DNA of 24,737 nt from an uncultured Cellvibrio sp. (GTDB lineage Bacteria > Pseudomonadota > Gammaproteobacteria > Pseudomonadales > Cellvibrionaceae): assembly GCA_937958105.1 (NCBI GenBank), contig CALFXJ010000058.1, positions 1 to 24,737 on the forward strand. The letters are read 5' to 3'. Made by a program: the position numbers and the translations under genes. Shown piece by piece: positions 8,496-16,039 of the stretch; the stretch's first letter is position 1; every line of letters starts with the position of its first letter. The notes below the pieces were generated by a model. It was not told the DNA's origin. It ran no database searches and was given only the letters and a program-made list of their open reading frames with translations.

Positions 8496-9680
8496 ATGCG
8501 ACGCCCTACTATCGAACTCTTACTGATTGGTTTACTCATTACGGCGCCCGCCGGTGCGACCAAACCACACCCCATGCCGCATCCCACACCCCCTCACAAG
8601 CCCCACCCCACCCCCCATCACAACCACCACACACCTCCCGACATCTCGCGCTTTTGCGTCACCGAGTTAGGTGCCGACAGTGGGCTGGATTACCATCCAA
8701 CCGTCGATGTCAATCGACGTGGTCAAGTGCTGGGCTGGGGTTATCTGGACGGGAGAGTTGAAGTGTTTTTGTGGGACCAGAAACATGGATATGACTTTAT
8801 TGATGAACTCGCACACGAAGAGGAGATCCCGGCACGGGCCGCCGCAGGTTTCAATGACCGAGGACAAATCGTTGGTACTAAAAATATGGATCCGGAGGGC
8901 GAGATGCTTCGGGCCGTTATCTGGAAACGGGGCAAAGGCTTACAGATCCTGGAGCCTGCCCCCGGTGATGAGCACAGCGTTGGCCTCGCCATTAACAAGC
9001 ATGGCGAAGTCATGGGCAACAGCGGCGCTTATCCAAACGAAGCGGGCCTTGGTATCCGCTCCGCTTTCTGGGACCGCCACGGTCATGTAACCGTCATTCC
9101 CCACTTTCCAGACAGTACCAGCAGTACACCCTACGCCATGAATAACGCGGGGCAGGTAGTGGGCGGCACTGACGCACCGAACGAAGTGCGCGGTTTTATA
9201 TGGGATCGTCAAAGTGGCCTCCGCATGATTGAGGGAGTACCGGGCGACGAATCCAGCCTCCCTTCAAGCATCAACGATCATGGAGAGGTCGTGGCCAGTA
9301 GCACGCCTTACGGTAGCGGTCCCCATGCGGTCTTCTGGAGCGATGCAACGGGAGTCGTGGAGCTTGGTGAGCTGCCCGGTATCAGGAATAGCCATGGTTC
9401 TGATATCAATAATCACCGGCAGATCGTTGGATATGCCACGGGTCAGGGCGGTTCTTTCGCCGTCATCTGGGACGCAGAGGGTCAGATGCACAACGTGAAC
9501 GATCTGCTCGTCCGCGACGGACCTGACGATCAGTATCCACATCTGATTGATGCGCGGGAAATTAGCGATGCGGGCTGGGTAACGGCATCAAGCCTTGAGG
9601 GCGGCGAATTCCGCACTTTTGTGCTCATCCCCGCGCGACGTTCCCCGTCGGGCGACTATCACTGTTCCTGTGGAAAATAA
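8496..9680 (+). CDS. Exported HAF-repeat protein with His/Pro-rich N-terminus
   Basis: A signal peptide (hydrophobic 8-18, probable cleavage after APAGA, residue 21) is followed by a tract rich in His, Pro and Thr (22-48) holding eight histidines between 25 and 45. The rest is built from repeats of the form N-x-x-G-x-V-x-G followed by a strand ending in xxWD: motif starts at about 72, 120, 167, 216, 260, 305 and 357, spaced 44-52 residues. This is the HAF (extracellular repeat) pattern. Seven evenly spaced beta-rich units would fit a seven-bladed propeller, which is my inference. The C-terminus ends DYHCSCGK. Function is unknown; the His tract suggests metal binding. AAGGAG supports the start. 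It appears to be monocistronic. Confidence 0.8.
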   Translation: MRRPTIELLLIGLLITAPAGATKPHPMPHPTPPHKPHPTPHHNHHTPPDISRFCVTELGADSGLDYHPTVDVNRRGQVLGWGYLDGRVEVFLWDQKHGYDFIDELAHEEEIPARAAAGFNDRGQIVGTKNMDPEGEMLRAVIWKRGKGLQILEPAPGDEHSVGLAINKHGEVMGNSGAYPNEAGLGIRSAFWDRHGHVTVIPHFPDSTSSTPYAMNNAGQVVGGTDAPNEVRGFIWDRQSGLRMIEGVPGDESSLPSSINDHGEVVASSTPYGSGPHAVFWSDATGVVELGELPGIRNSHGSDINNHRQIVGYATGQGGSFAVIWDAEGQMHNVNDLLVRDGPDDQYPHLIDAREISDAGWVTASSLEGGEFRTFVLIPARRSPSGDYHCSCGK

Positions 9681-9697
9681 GAGCTGCCTGCTGATGG

Positions 9698-9721
9698 GCT
9701 GAGGACTCAAAGTCCCTCAGC
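9698..9721 (+). terminator. Stable hairpin after the HAF gene
   Basis: GCTGAGGACT pairs with AGTCCCTCAGC (ten pairs, one bulged C) around loop CAA, 18 bases after the HAF stop. The following bases are only moderately T-rich, so termination is likely but not certain. Confidence 0.5.
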
Positions 9722-9739
9722 ATTTACATGTTGGTTTCA

Positions 9740-9761
9740 TTCCCGCGCACTCGCGCGGGAA
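9740..9761. repeat. Perfect nine-base-pair palindromic hairpin
   Basis: TTCCCGCGC and GCGCGGGAA pair perfectly around ACTC. It sits 19 bases after the previous hairpin and resembles the dispersed small palindromes seen between genes in many proteobacteria. No second copy is seen in this window. Confidence 0.55.
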
Positions 9762-9898
9762 CAATGTTCAAGGATGAACAGATTGGCGAAGCCGGGTTGA
9801 GGGAGCCGGATCAATGGAACTTGGCTGACAGCACCCAGTCGCAGCTTTAGGGTTAACACGTGCGATCAATTAATCACTGCAGCCAGAGGAGACCCATC

Positions 9899-10330
9899 AT
9901 GAAGGTTAAAGATGCCATGACCAGCCAATGTGAATTCATTGAACCGGACGATAACCTGCAACAGGCCGCGATGAAGATGCGGGATCTGAACTGTGGATTC
10001 CTGCCCATCGTGCGGCCCGCCACCGGTGCGCTTGAAGGTGTTATTACCGACCGTGACATCGTGGTGCGCGCCGTAGCGGATGGTTGCGATCCGACCCGTA
10101 CATTGCTGAACCAGATCGAAACGCCGAACGTACTTTATTGTTACGCAGATGACGGCGTGGAATCAGCGGCGGATATGATGAGCACCCAAGGTGTCTATCG
10201 CCTGATCGTGCTCGATTCGCCGGAGACCAAACGCTTATGCGGAGTGATTACTCTGGGAGATATCCTGCGACACAACGAACAGATTCTCGCCGCCGAAACG
10301 GCGCGGAATATTATGATCAATGCCGCTTAA
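9899..10330 (+). CDS. Two-CBS-domain protein
   Basis: The 143-residue cytoplasmic protein consists of two CBS domains: about 1-60 (MKVKDAMTSQ ... GFLPIV ... GVITDRDIVVRAVA) and about 75-135 (DDGVESAADMM ... YRLIVLD ... GVITLGDILRH). CBS pairs bind adenine nucleotides and act as energy or redox sensors, or as regulators of partner proteins; stand-alone ones rarely have a known partner. I chose ATG 9899 because GAGGAG lies just upstream; the frame continues back to 9860 without supporting sequence. The neighbours suggest no pathway, and it converges on the TraB/GumN-like gene. Confidence 0.85.
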   Translation: MKVKDAMTSQCEFIEPDDNLQQAAMKMRDLNCGFLPIVRPATGALEGVITDRDIVVRAVADGCDPTRTLLNQIETPNVLYCYADDGVESAADMMSTQGVYRLIVLDSPETKRLCGVITLGDILRHNEQILAAETARNIMINAA

Positions 10331-10386
10331 CGATGGCGGCGTTGGCGGCGGGTTAAGGGTTATTGATTTAAGCGCGCTGGTTTAAA

Positions 10387-11289
10387 TTACTGGGGCGTCA
10401 GTTTGGAGAGAAGCGTGTCCTCCGCCTGCTGCTGGTAAGGTTTGATGGTGTAGCCTTCCGCAGCGAATAACTCCAGCAGATTACCCGGTCCGGTGAAATG
10501 CATCGCGTCCACCAGTACCATCTCCACGGCATTACTTTCCAGCATACCGGCAAAGGCGGGCAACCAGGATTTATTGCGCTTGACCACCAGTTCGCTGTAC
10601 AGCGCCGGTGCCTGAGAGCGCAGCTTTTTCCCCTTCACTTCATCCAGTTTATCCATGTCACCTTTGCGCCAGCTCTGGGTAGCCTGCTGCGTCGTCGCCG
10701 ATAAATTTTTCAGTTCTTCCAGCGTCGTAGTAATCAGCACATCGGCATCCGCATCATTAACTACCTGCAGAAACTCAATCTGCTGATCAATGGTTTCCAG
10801 CGGAATCACCGGCTTTCCAGCCCGGCGTGCACGATAGAAGTAATGCGCATCGACACCGTTGGTAAATTCAAGCCGCTTGGTTTCCACCATCGTGAGGGTA
10901 AAGCTGGCAAAGGCAGGCTTGAACATAAACAGGCTGAACACCGGAACACGCCGCTCCTGGGCAAATTTTTCCAGCTCCTGCCACACCGGCGCCGACAGTA
11001 CTGACTTTAAATTACGGCCGTCGGTATACATACTCGCCTGCATGGCCCGCACACCAAAATCCGGTTGATTCACGGCATGGATATCCCGCTCGACATACAG
11101 CGCATCAGCACGGCGAAAAGCTTCATCAAACTCTGCCGGTAAGGGATAAGCGGATTTTTTCAATGCACCGAGGCTCGCACCCAGCCAGAATTTCTGTTTG
11201 CCATTGGAAACTTCCCAGATGGGCGCCTTGGCCAGACAGGCCTGGGCAACGAACATCAGTGTCAGTGCAGCAAGAATTTTTTTCATCAT
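10387..11289 (-). CDS. TraB/GumN-like exported protein
   Basis: The 300-residue protein has a signal peptide (MMKKILAALTLMFVAQACLA, cleavage near residue 20) and then WEVSNGKQKFWLGASLGALKKSAYPLP, which aligns with the start of TraB/GumN (Tiki-like) proteins. A C-terminal segment VDAMHFTGPGNLLELFAAEGY corresponds to the family's second GxxH-like region. Characterised relatives (Tiki) are metalloproteases with two GxxH motifs; bacterial ones act in the periplasm with mostly unknown targets. Here the first motif, usually GTxH or GSxH, reads GASLG with no histidine, and the second reads DAMH with Asp for Gly. No operon partner is obvious. A TraB/GumN-fold protein without protease activity is the likeliest reading. 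Confidence 0.75.
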   Translation of the reverse strand: MMKKILAALTLMFVAQACLAKAPIWEVSNGKQKFWLGASLGALKKSAYPLPAEFDEAFRRADALYVERDIHAVNQPDFGVRAMQASMYTDGRNLKSVLSAPVWQELEKFAQERRVPVFSLFMFKPAFASFTLTMVETKRLEFTNGVDAHYFYRARRAGKPVIPLETIDQQIEFLQVVNDADADVLITTTLEELKNLSATTQQATQSWRKGDMDKLDEVKGKKLRSQAPALYSELVVKRNKSWLPAFAGMLESNAVEMVLVDAMHFTGPGNLLELFAAEGYTIKPYQQQAEDTLLSKLTPQ

Positions 11290-11368
11290 GGCGTTACATG
11301 GATATCAAAACAATGGACATCAAAGAAGTTCAGCACAACAGCGGATTGTCGAGCAGCAACAGCGTTAT

Positions 11369-11402
11369 AAAAAAAGGCCGGGTCAGACGGTAACCCGCTG
11401 CC
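11369..11402 (-). terminator. Rho-independent terminator of the araC-type/dtd operon
   Basis: On the minus strand GGC-AG-CGGGT pairs with ACCCG-GCC (eight pairs, two-base bulge, nine-base loop) and runs straight into seven T residues (A-run at 11369-11375 on the plus strand). It lies about 125 bases beyond the dtd stop. Confidence 0.7.
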
Positions 11403-11455
11403 CGACGACCCTCCATATTTCTGCGGTCTATTTCCCGAGGCCTCTTTCTGCGGTC

Positions 11456-11482
11456 CCGGTGAGGAACTCACCTCAGCACCGG
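11456..11482. other. Hairpin between traB-like gene and dtd
   Basis: CCGGTG pairs with CACCGG with an inner AGG/CCT helix; alternatively GGTGAG pairs with CTCACC around GAA. The two folds exclude each other. It lies in the 3' untranslated stretch of dtd, 45 bases after its stop. No role is assigned. Confidence 0.4.
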
Positions 11483-11525
11483 CTTATCTGTTCGATGAAA
11501 TCCGGGGGCCAAGGTTCAGAAAAAT

Positions 11526-11966
11526 TTATTCCGCTTTCAGCATAAATGTGACGGGTCCGTCATTTATCAGACTGACCTGCATATCAGCGGCAAAGATACC
11601 GGTGGCAACCTGTGGATGGCGTTCGCGCAAGCGAGCCACAAAATAATCATAGAGCTGCTCTGCCTGCGCCGGCGGTGCTGCAGATGAGAAGCTGGGTCGC
11701 AGCCCTTTGCGCGTGTCGGCGGCCAGTGTAAATTGCGAGACCACCAGTACACCCCCGTCGACCTGCTGCACATTGCAGTTCATCTTGTTATCCTGGTCGG
11801 CAAAGATCCGATAGGCCAGCACCTTGTCGAGCAGTTTGTCCGCCACCGCTTCGGTGTCAGTCTTTTCCACCCCCAGCAGCAACAGTATCCCTTGATCGAC
11901 CGCCCCTACAATTTTTCCGTCCACTTCAACGGAAGCGCGTTTAACGCGTTGAATTAAACCTAACAT
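11526..11966 (-). CDS. dtd: D-aminoacyl-tRNA deacylase
   Basis: DTD removes D-amino acids (and glycine from tRNA-Ala) from mischarged tRNAs, protecting translation. The protein starts MLGLIQRVKRASVEVDG and contains SQFTLAADTRKG (the SQFTL active-site motif, about 78-89) and near the end INDGPVTFMLKAE, which carries the Gly-cisPro motif (normally NxGPVTF). Length 146 aa equals E. coli DTD (145). The start is two bases after the stop of the upstream AraC-type gene, with AGGG inside that gene's end, so the two are almost surely co-transcribed and perhaps translationally coupled. Confidence 0.96.
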   Translation of the reverse strand: MLGLIQRVKRASVEVDGKIVGAVDQGILLLLGVEKTDTEAVADKLLDKVLAYRIFADQDNKMNCNVQQVDGGVLVVSQFTLAADTRKGLRPSFSSAAPPAQAEQLYDYFVARLRERHPQVATGIFAADMQVSLINDGPVTFMLKAE

Positions 11967-11968
11967 AA

Positions 11969-13147
11969 CTACCCTTGCTGCTGACTGGCCTGTTTGCGGA
12001 ATTCACTGGGCGTCATGCCCACTTTTTTCTTAAACAATGCGTTGAAGGTCGCTTTACTGTTAAAGCCCATGTCGTACATCAGGTCGATCATGTTTTTACC
12101 GGCGGCCTGTGGATCAGCCAGCAGGCGCTTGGCTTCCTCAACGCGATAGTGATTAACAAATTCAAAAAAATTACAGTTGAAATGGCGATTGATAATATTG
12201 GACAAGGTGCGCGGCGGCATCTGCAACTGCCCCGCCAGTTTCTCCAGTGTGAGCGCCGGGATCAGATAAGGTTTTTCCTCTTCCATCCAGCGACTCACAC
12301 TTTCTGCCATCTCCGGCTTGATCTTATCTTTCGCTTCTTCTTTGCTGTTCTCGTTGTCCGGTGTACGCGAGTCCAAGCCTTCGCAGACGATTGAATGACT
12401 CAACCCGAAGAAGATCAGGATACTCACCAGGATAAAGGTAATGTAATTACCGAACAGGCCTGCCGTTTCGAAGTCGACCGATATACCCAGCGTGATGGAG
12501 AGGATCAGCAGCACCGCCACCCATACTGCCCATAAGCGGATACCGAGAAAACCAATCACCAGCAGTTTCAGCCAGGTGAGATCCAGTTTTTCCACATTGG
12601 AATAATTGTGTTTCAGGTGGGTGCCGTAGCGGCGGATTTCCCACAGACACAACACGCCCAGTGCTGCACGGAACATATCGCGGAACAAGGTAACAAAGTT
12701 CATATAGTGCGGCGCGATCAGCAGATCATATTCTTCCTGGATGGTTTTTTTGGTAGCAAAATCCAGGCTGTAATAAAACAGCAGCTGATGCACGAGATAC
12801 AGCGCGAAGGGGATCAGGTAAATCAGATCCCGCGCGGTCAGGCGGTAATCTTTATACACGAGCGAACGCGTGTACCACAGCAACAGCGGCCCCTCGAGCC
12901 AGTAACCGAAGCCAAAAACATAAAACAGGTTGGGCGACCACCCCAGCGCAATCGCACGGAATTCCGCTCCAAAACTGATGAGAATATCCAGCGGAATTGC
13001 TGCCTGCTGCAACAGGAACAGAGCCAGCAAGGTGTTGGTCAGGCGGCGTTCGCGGCGAGCAGTCAACAGCAGGATGGCAAAAAGAATACACTGGTAAGCC
13101 GTCATCAACAGCACGACATCATGAGTATTGAAGATTGTTGCTTCCAT
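11969..13147 (-). CDS. Membrane-embedded AraC-family transcriptional regulator
   Basis: The first 255 residues are strongly hydrophobic with about seven predicted membrane segments (approximately 8-28, 38-58, 70-95, 105-125, 150-170, 190-215, 235-255), then a charged linker (DSRTPDNENSKEEAKDKIKPE). The last 110 residues form an AraC-type double helix-turn-helix: LTLEKLAGQLQMPPRTLSNIINRHF and MYDMGFNSKATFNALFKKKVGMTPSEFRK. This architecture suggests a sensor that binds DNA from the inner membrane; the ligand is unknown. The ribosome-binding site is weak. Two ATGCGCGG direct repeats lie 20-45 bases upstream. It is followed by dtd two bases later. Confidence 0.88.
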   Translation of the reverse strand: MEATIFNTHDVVLLMTAYQCILFAILLLTARRERRLTNTLLALFLLQQAAIPLDILISFGAEFRAIALGWSPNLFYVFGFGYWLEGPLLLWYTRSLVYKDYRLTARDLIYLIPFALYLVHQLLFYYSLDFATKKTIQEEYDLLIAPHYMNFVTLFRDMFRAALGVLCLWEIRRYGTHLKHNYSNVEKLDLTWLKLLVIGFLGIRLWAVWVAVLLILSITLGISVDFETAGLFGNYITFILVSILIFFGLSHSIVCEGLDSRTPDNENSKEEAKDKIKPEMAESVSRWMEEEKPYLIPALTLEKLAGQLQMPPRTLSNIINRHFNCNFFEFVNHYRVEEAKRLLADPQAAGKNMIDLMYDMGFNSKATFNALFKKKVGMTPSEFRKQASQQQG

Positions 13148-13267
13148 GGTTTTACCATCAACAGGAATGCGCGGGCTTCGATAAATGCGCGGAGATTATT
13201 GTTAGTGCCCCGGCCCCGGTGAGGCCTGTTCGCAATGCATGGTCAACATAACCGGGAAAAGAGAGGG

Positions 13268-13289
13268 GCGACGGCTGGTGAGCCGTCGC
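13268..13289 (-). terminator. Terminator hairpin downstream of pip
   Basis: GCGACGGCT and AGCCGTCGC pair perfectly over nine bases around a four-base loop, 29 bases after the pip stop. On the minus strand the stem is followed by CCCCTCTCTTTT. The plus strand has GCTTTT on the other side, so it could act both ways. Confidence 0.65.
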
Positions 13290-13318
13290 GCTTTTATACT
13301 ACGTAGGGTGGAGACTTG

Positions 13319-14290
13319 CTAGGCCAGGTGGTCGGTTTCCGGACGTAACTTGCGGGCCATGGCATCGGTAGCGCGGATCAGCGCATCCACGATGCCCACT
13401 TCACGGGACGCGTGGCCCGCTTCGCGGATAATCTGCAGTTCTGCATCCGGCCAGACTTTATGCAGCGCAAAGGCGTTATCCAGCGGGCAGACCATATCGT
13501 AACGGCCGTGGACAATCACACCGGGAATACCTTCGAGTTTGTCCGCGTTTTTAATGATCTGGTTTTCTTCAAGAAACGCGTTGTTCATAAAGTAATGCGC
13601 TTCGATCCGGGCCAGTGAGAGCGCACGATGGGGTTCGCAGAAAGACTCAACCACCTCCGGATTGGGCCGCAGTGTTGCACAGCGACCTTCCCACAGTGAC
13701 CAGGCTTTGGCCGCTGCCATCTGCATGATCTCGTTGTCGCTGGTGAGCTGCCGGTAGTAGGCTTCCATCATGTTGTGCTGTTCGTTGACCGGAATCGGCT
13801 GGATAAAGTCCTGCCAGTAATCCGGGAAGACATGGCTCGCGCCGTCCTGGTAAAACCAGTGAAAATCCTGCGGGCGGCACAGAAAAATTCCGCGCAGGAT
13901 CATCCCCAGCACCCGCTCCGGGTAGGTTTCTGCATACACCAGGCTGAGCGTAGAACCCCAGGAGCCGCCGAACAGCACCCAGCGGTCGATGCCCAGATGT
14001 TCGCGGATAATTTCCATATCCTCGACCAGCTTCTGCGTGGTGTTGCCTTCGAGTTCTGCATGGGGTCGGGAACGACCGCAGCCGCGCTGGTCAAACAGCA
14101 CAATGCGATACAGCTCCGGATCGAAAAAGCGCCGATCGTATCTGCCACAGCCGGCACCCGGCCCGCCATGGACAAACAGCACAGGAATACCTTCAGGATT
14201 TCCGGATTCGTCAACGTACAACAGATGGGGAGGCTCCACGGCGATCTCGTGGCGTTGGTGGGGTTTGATCTCAGGATAAAACGTCTGCAT
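13319..14290 (-). CDS. pip: Proline iminopeptidase
   Basis: This alpha/beta-hydrolase removes N-terminal proline from peptides (peptidase family S33). HGGPGAGCG (41-49) forms the oxyanion region, GGSWGS (108-113) holds the nucleophile Ser110, and the acid and base are in VHGRYDMVCP and REAGHASREV. Length 323 aa is slightly above the roughly 313 of the well-studied Xanthomonas enzyme. The start has a good AAAGGA site. No signal peptide is seen, so it is cytoplasmic. It is transcribed divergently from the WYL regulator. Confidence 0.93.
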   Translation of the reverse strand: MQTFYPEIKPHQRHEIAVEPPHLLYVDESGNPEGIPVLFVHGGPGAGCGRYDRRFFDPELYRIVLFDQRGCGRSRPHAELEGNTTQKLVEDMEIIREHLGIDRWVLFGGSWGSTLSLVYAETYPERVLGMILRGIFLCRPQDFHWFYQDGASHVFPDYWQDFIQPIPVNEQHNMMEAYYRQLTSDNEIMQMAAAKAWSLWEGRCATLRPNPEVVESFCEPHRALSLARIEAHYFMNNAFLEENQIIKNADKLEGIPGVIVHGRYDMVCPLDNAFALHKVWPDAELQIIREAGHASREVGIVDALIRATDAMARKLRPETDHLA

Positions 14291-14334
14291 AACTTTTCCT
14301 TTCTGCGATACTGCACGCCAAAACCATTGCGTGT

Positions 14335-14347
14335 GCTGTCAGACAGC
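14335..14347. promoter_or_regulatory. Perfect palindrome between pip and the WYL regulator, candidate operator
   Basis: GCTGTC-A-GACAGC is a perfect 6-1-6 dyad, nested near a larger inverted pair GTGTGCT (14331-14337) and AGCACAC (14364-14370). It lies 45-57 bases upstream of pip, where a repressor could act. Assignment to any regulator is inference. Confidence 0.35.
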
Positions 14348-14464
14348 GTTGATCAGTAACAGTAGCACACCGGGACCTGTTTAGCGGCTGGTCCACGGAG
14401 TTAAGGCGCAATTTGTGGCACAGGACGCATGCTCCGCGCTCGCGCTTTACAAGTTTTCACAATA

Positions 14465-14492
14465 TGACAGATTCTACTGACATAGACTGACA
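14465..14492 (+). promoter_or_regulatory. Three TGACA direct repeats upstream of the WYL regulator
   Basis: TGACA occurs at 14465, 14478 and 14488, within 75 bases of the start codon of the WYL regulator; its complement TGTCA is also in the palindrome at 14335-14347. Direct repeats this close to the start could be an autoregulatory site. No strong -35/-10 pair is evident. Confidence 0.3.
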
Positions 14493-14539
14493 AACCCATT
14501 CGATAGACTGCCGCGCAATCCACCGAAGGAGTCGCCATC

Positions 14540-15289
14540 ATGCAACGCGCCGAACGTCTGTTCCAGCTACTGACCCTGTTACGCAATCGCCGCACAGCAC
14601 TGACTGCACGCCAGCTGAGCGAGCACCTGCAAGTCTCCGAGCGCACCATCTATCGCGATGTTCAGGCACTCAGCCTGTCCGGCGTTCCGGTGGAAGGAGA
14701 GGCTGGCGTGGGTTACCGCCTCCAGCGCCACTTTCAGCTGCCACCGCTGATGTTCGACCGTCACGAAGTGGAAGCCCTGTTGCTCGGTGCGCGGATGGTG
14801 CGCGGCTGGGGCGACAGCCAGATGGCAGCGAGTGCCAACAGTGCCATCCAGAAGATTCTGGCGATCCTGCCCGACCACCTGCGTCACAGCGATGAAAATC
14901 TGCCGCTGCTGGTGCCCACCTACGACGAATACCAGAAGATCTATACGGCACACAGCCAGACAATCCGCGAAGCGATCCGCCTGCAGCGCATGCTGCTGAT
15001 CGAATACAAGCGCGCCGACGAACAGACGTCATCCCGCCAGGTCGAACCGCTCGGGCTGATCTTCTGGGGCAAGGTCTGGACACTGGTGGCCTGGTGTCAG
15101 CTGCGGGATGACTACCGGGTATTCCGCCTCGATCGTATCCTTCAGTTAACCACCACGGAAGAAACCTTCACCACCAATAATAAAAAAAGCCTTAAACATT
15201 ATCTGAATCTCATGGCGGAGAATTATGAGCAATACAACGAGCAAGCCCACACGCCCCACGAGTGCGAAGTTGCTGAACTTATCGACTGA
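14540..15289 (+). CDS. YafY/WYL-domain transcriptional regulator
   Basis: Residues 1-60 form a DeoR-like winged helix-turn-helix (LTARQLSEHLQVSERTIYRDVQALSLSGVPVEGEAGVGYRL). The C-terminal half is a WYL domain (IEYKRADEQTSSRQVEPLGLIFWGKVWTLVAWC ... FRLDRIL), which in other family members binds nucleic acid or nucleotide ligands. Length 249 aa is typical. GGAG precedes the ATG. Its 3' end overlaps the tag start by 65 bases, so regulator and repair gene are probably one operon. WYL regulators such as PafBC and DriD respond to DNA damage, which makes this pairing suggestive. Confidence 0.9.
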   Translation: MQRAERLFQLLTLLRNRRTALTARQLSEHLQVSERTIYRDVQALSLSGVPVEGEAGVGYRLQRHFQLPPLMFDRHEVEALLLGARMVRGWGDSQMAASANSAIQKILAILPDHLRHSDENLPLLVPTYDEYQKIYTAHSQTIREAIRLQRMLLIEYKRADEQTSSRQVEPLGLIFWGKVWTLVAWCQLRDDYRVFRLDRILQLTTTEETFTTNNKKSLKHYLNLMAENYEQYNEQAHTPHECEVAELID

Positions 15290-15857
15290 TGTGGTGCGCT
15301 GCGGCTGGTGCGGCACGGACGAACTTTATTGCCAGTATCACGATGACGAATGGGGCGTGCCGGTGTACGACGATCAGAAGATGTTTGAATTTCTGACGCT
15401 GGAAGGTGCCCAGGCGGGACTCTCGTGGATCACCGTGCTGCGCAAGCGCGAGGCCTACCGCAAAGCGTTTGATAATTTCGACCCGGTCAAGATTGCACGA
15501 TACAGTGAAGCCAGAAAAGCCAAACTGCTGCAGAACCCCGGCATCATCCGCAACCGTCTGAAGATTGAGAGCGTGGTGCGCAACGCGCGCGCCTATCTGG
15601 ATATGCAGGAAAAAGGCGAAAGCTTCAGTGAGTTCCTGTGGCAGTTTGTGGACGGTAAGCCAAAGCAGAATCGCCGCCGCACCCTTGCGGATATTCCGGC
15701 CTCTACACCGGAATCGGATGCGATGAGCAAAGCCCTGAAGAAGCGCGGCTTCAATTTTGTGGGCACCACCATCTGCTACGCTCACATGCAGGCCACCGGC
15801 ATGGTGAATGACCACCTGATCAGCTGCCACCGTTATAACGACTGCAGCCATTGCTAA
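15225..15857 (+). CDS. tag: DNA-3-methyladenine glycosylase I
   Basis: Tag excises 3-methyladenine from alkylated DNA in base-excision repair. The zinc-site motif begins RCGWCGTDELYCQYHDDEWG (Cys26 and the histidine of YHDDEWG) and closes at DHLISCHRYNDC. FEFLTLEGAQAGLSWITVLRKR holds the conserved substrate-pocket glutamate region, and GFNFVGTTICYAHMQATGMVNDH is typical. The chosen ATG 15225 lies four bases after GGAG and gives a 22-residue extension over E. coli Tag, which begins MERCGW. A GTG at 15291 or 15294 would remove both the extension and the overlap but lacks a ribosome-binding site. Confidence 0.95.
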   Translation: MSNTTSKPTRPTSAKLLNLSTDVVRCGWCGTDELYCQYHDDEWGVPVYDDQKMFEFLTLEGAQAGLSWITVLRKREAYRKAFDNFDPVKIARYSEARKAKLLQNPGIIRNRLKIESVVRNARAYLDMQEKGESFSEFLWQFVDGKPKQNRRRTLADIPASTPESDAMSKALKKRGFNFVGTTICYAHMQATGMVNDHLISCHRYNDCSHC

Positions 15858-16039
15858 AACCAGTTCAAAGAAACGGCACCCTGGACTGTCAGTCAGCGGC
15901 TGCCTGATCTATGCTTTCCAGGCACCAGCGTCAGATGTCCCTGTGGAACCACTCAAGGAGTACAGGGTCATCAATCATACTCTTATAAGACAAAGACGCG
16001 TTTTACCTCCCCTGCAACACATCGACATGGAGCAAAGTT

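Noticed and set aside
11163..11545. Plus-strand frames over the start of the TraB/GumN-like gene and the gap after dtd
   Set aside because: They overlap a better-supported minus-strand gene and its terminator, lack ribosome-binding sites and show no protein-like patterns.
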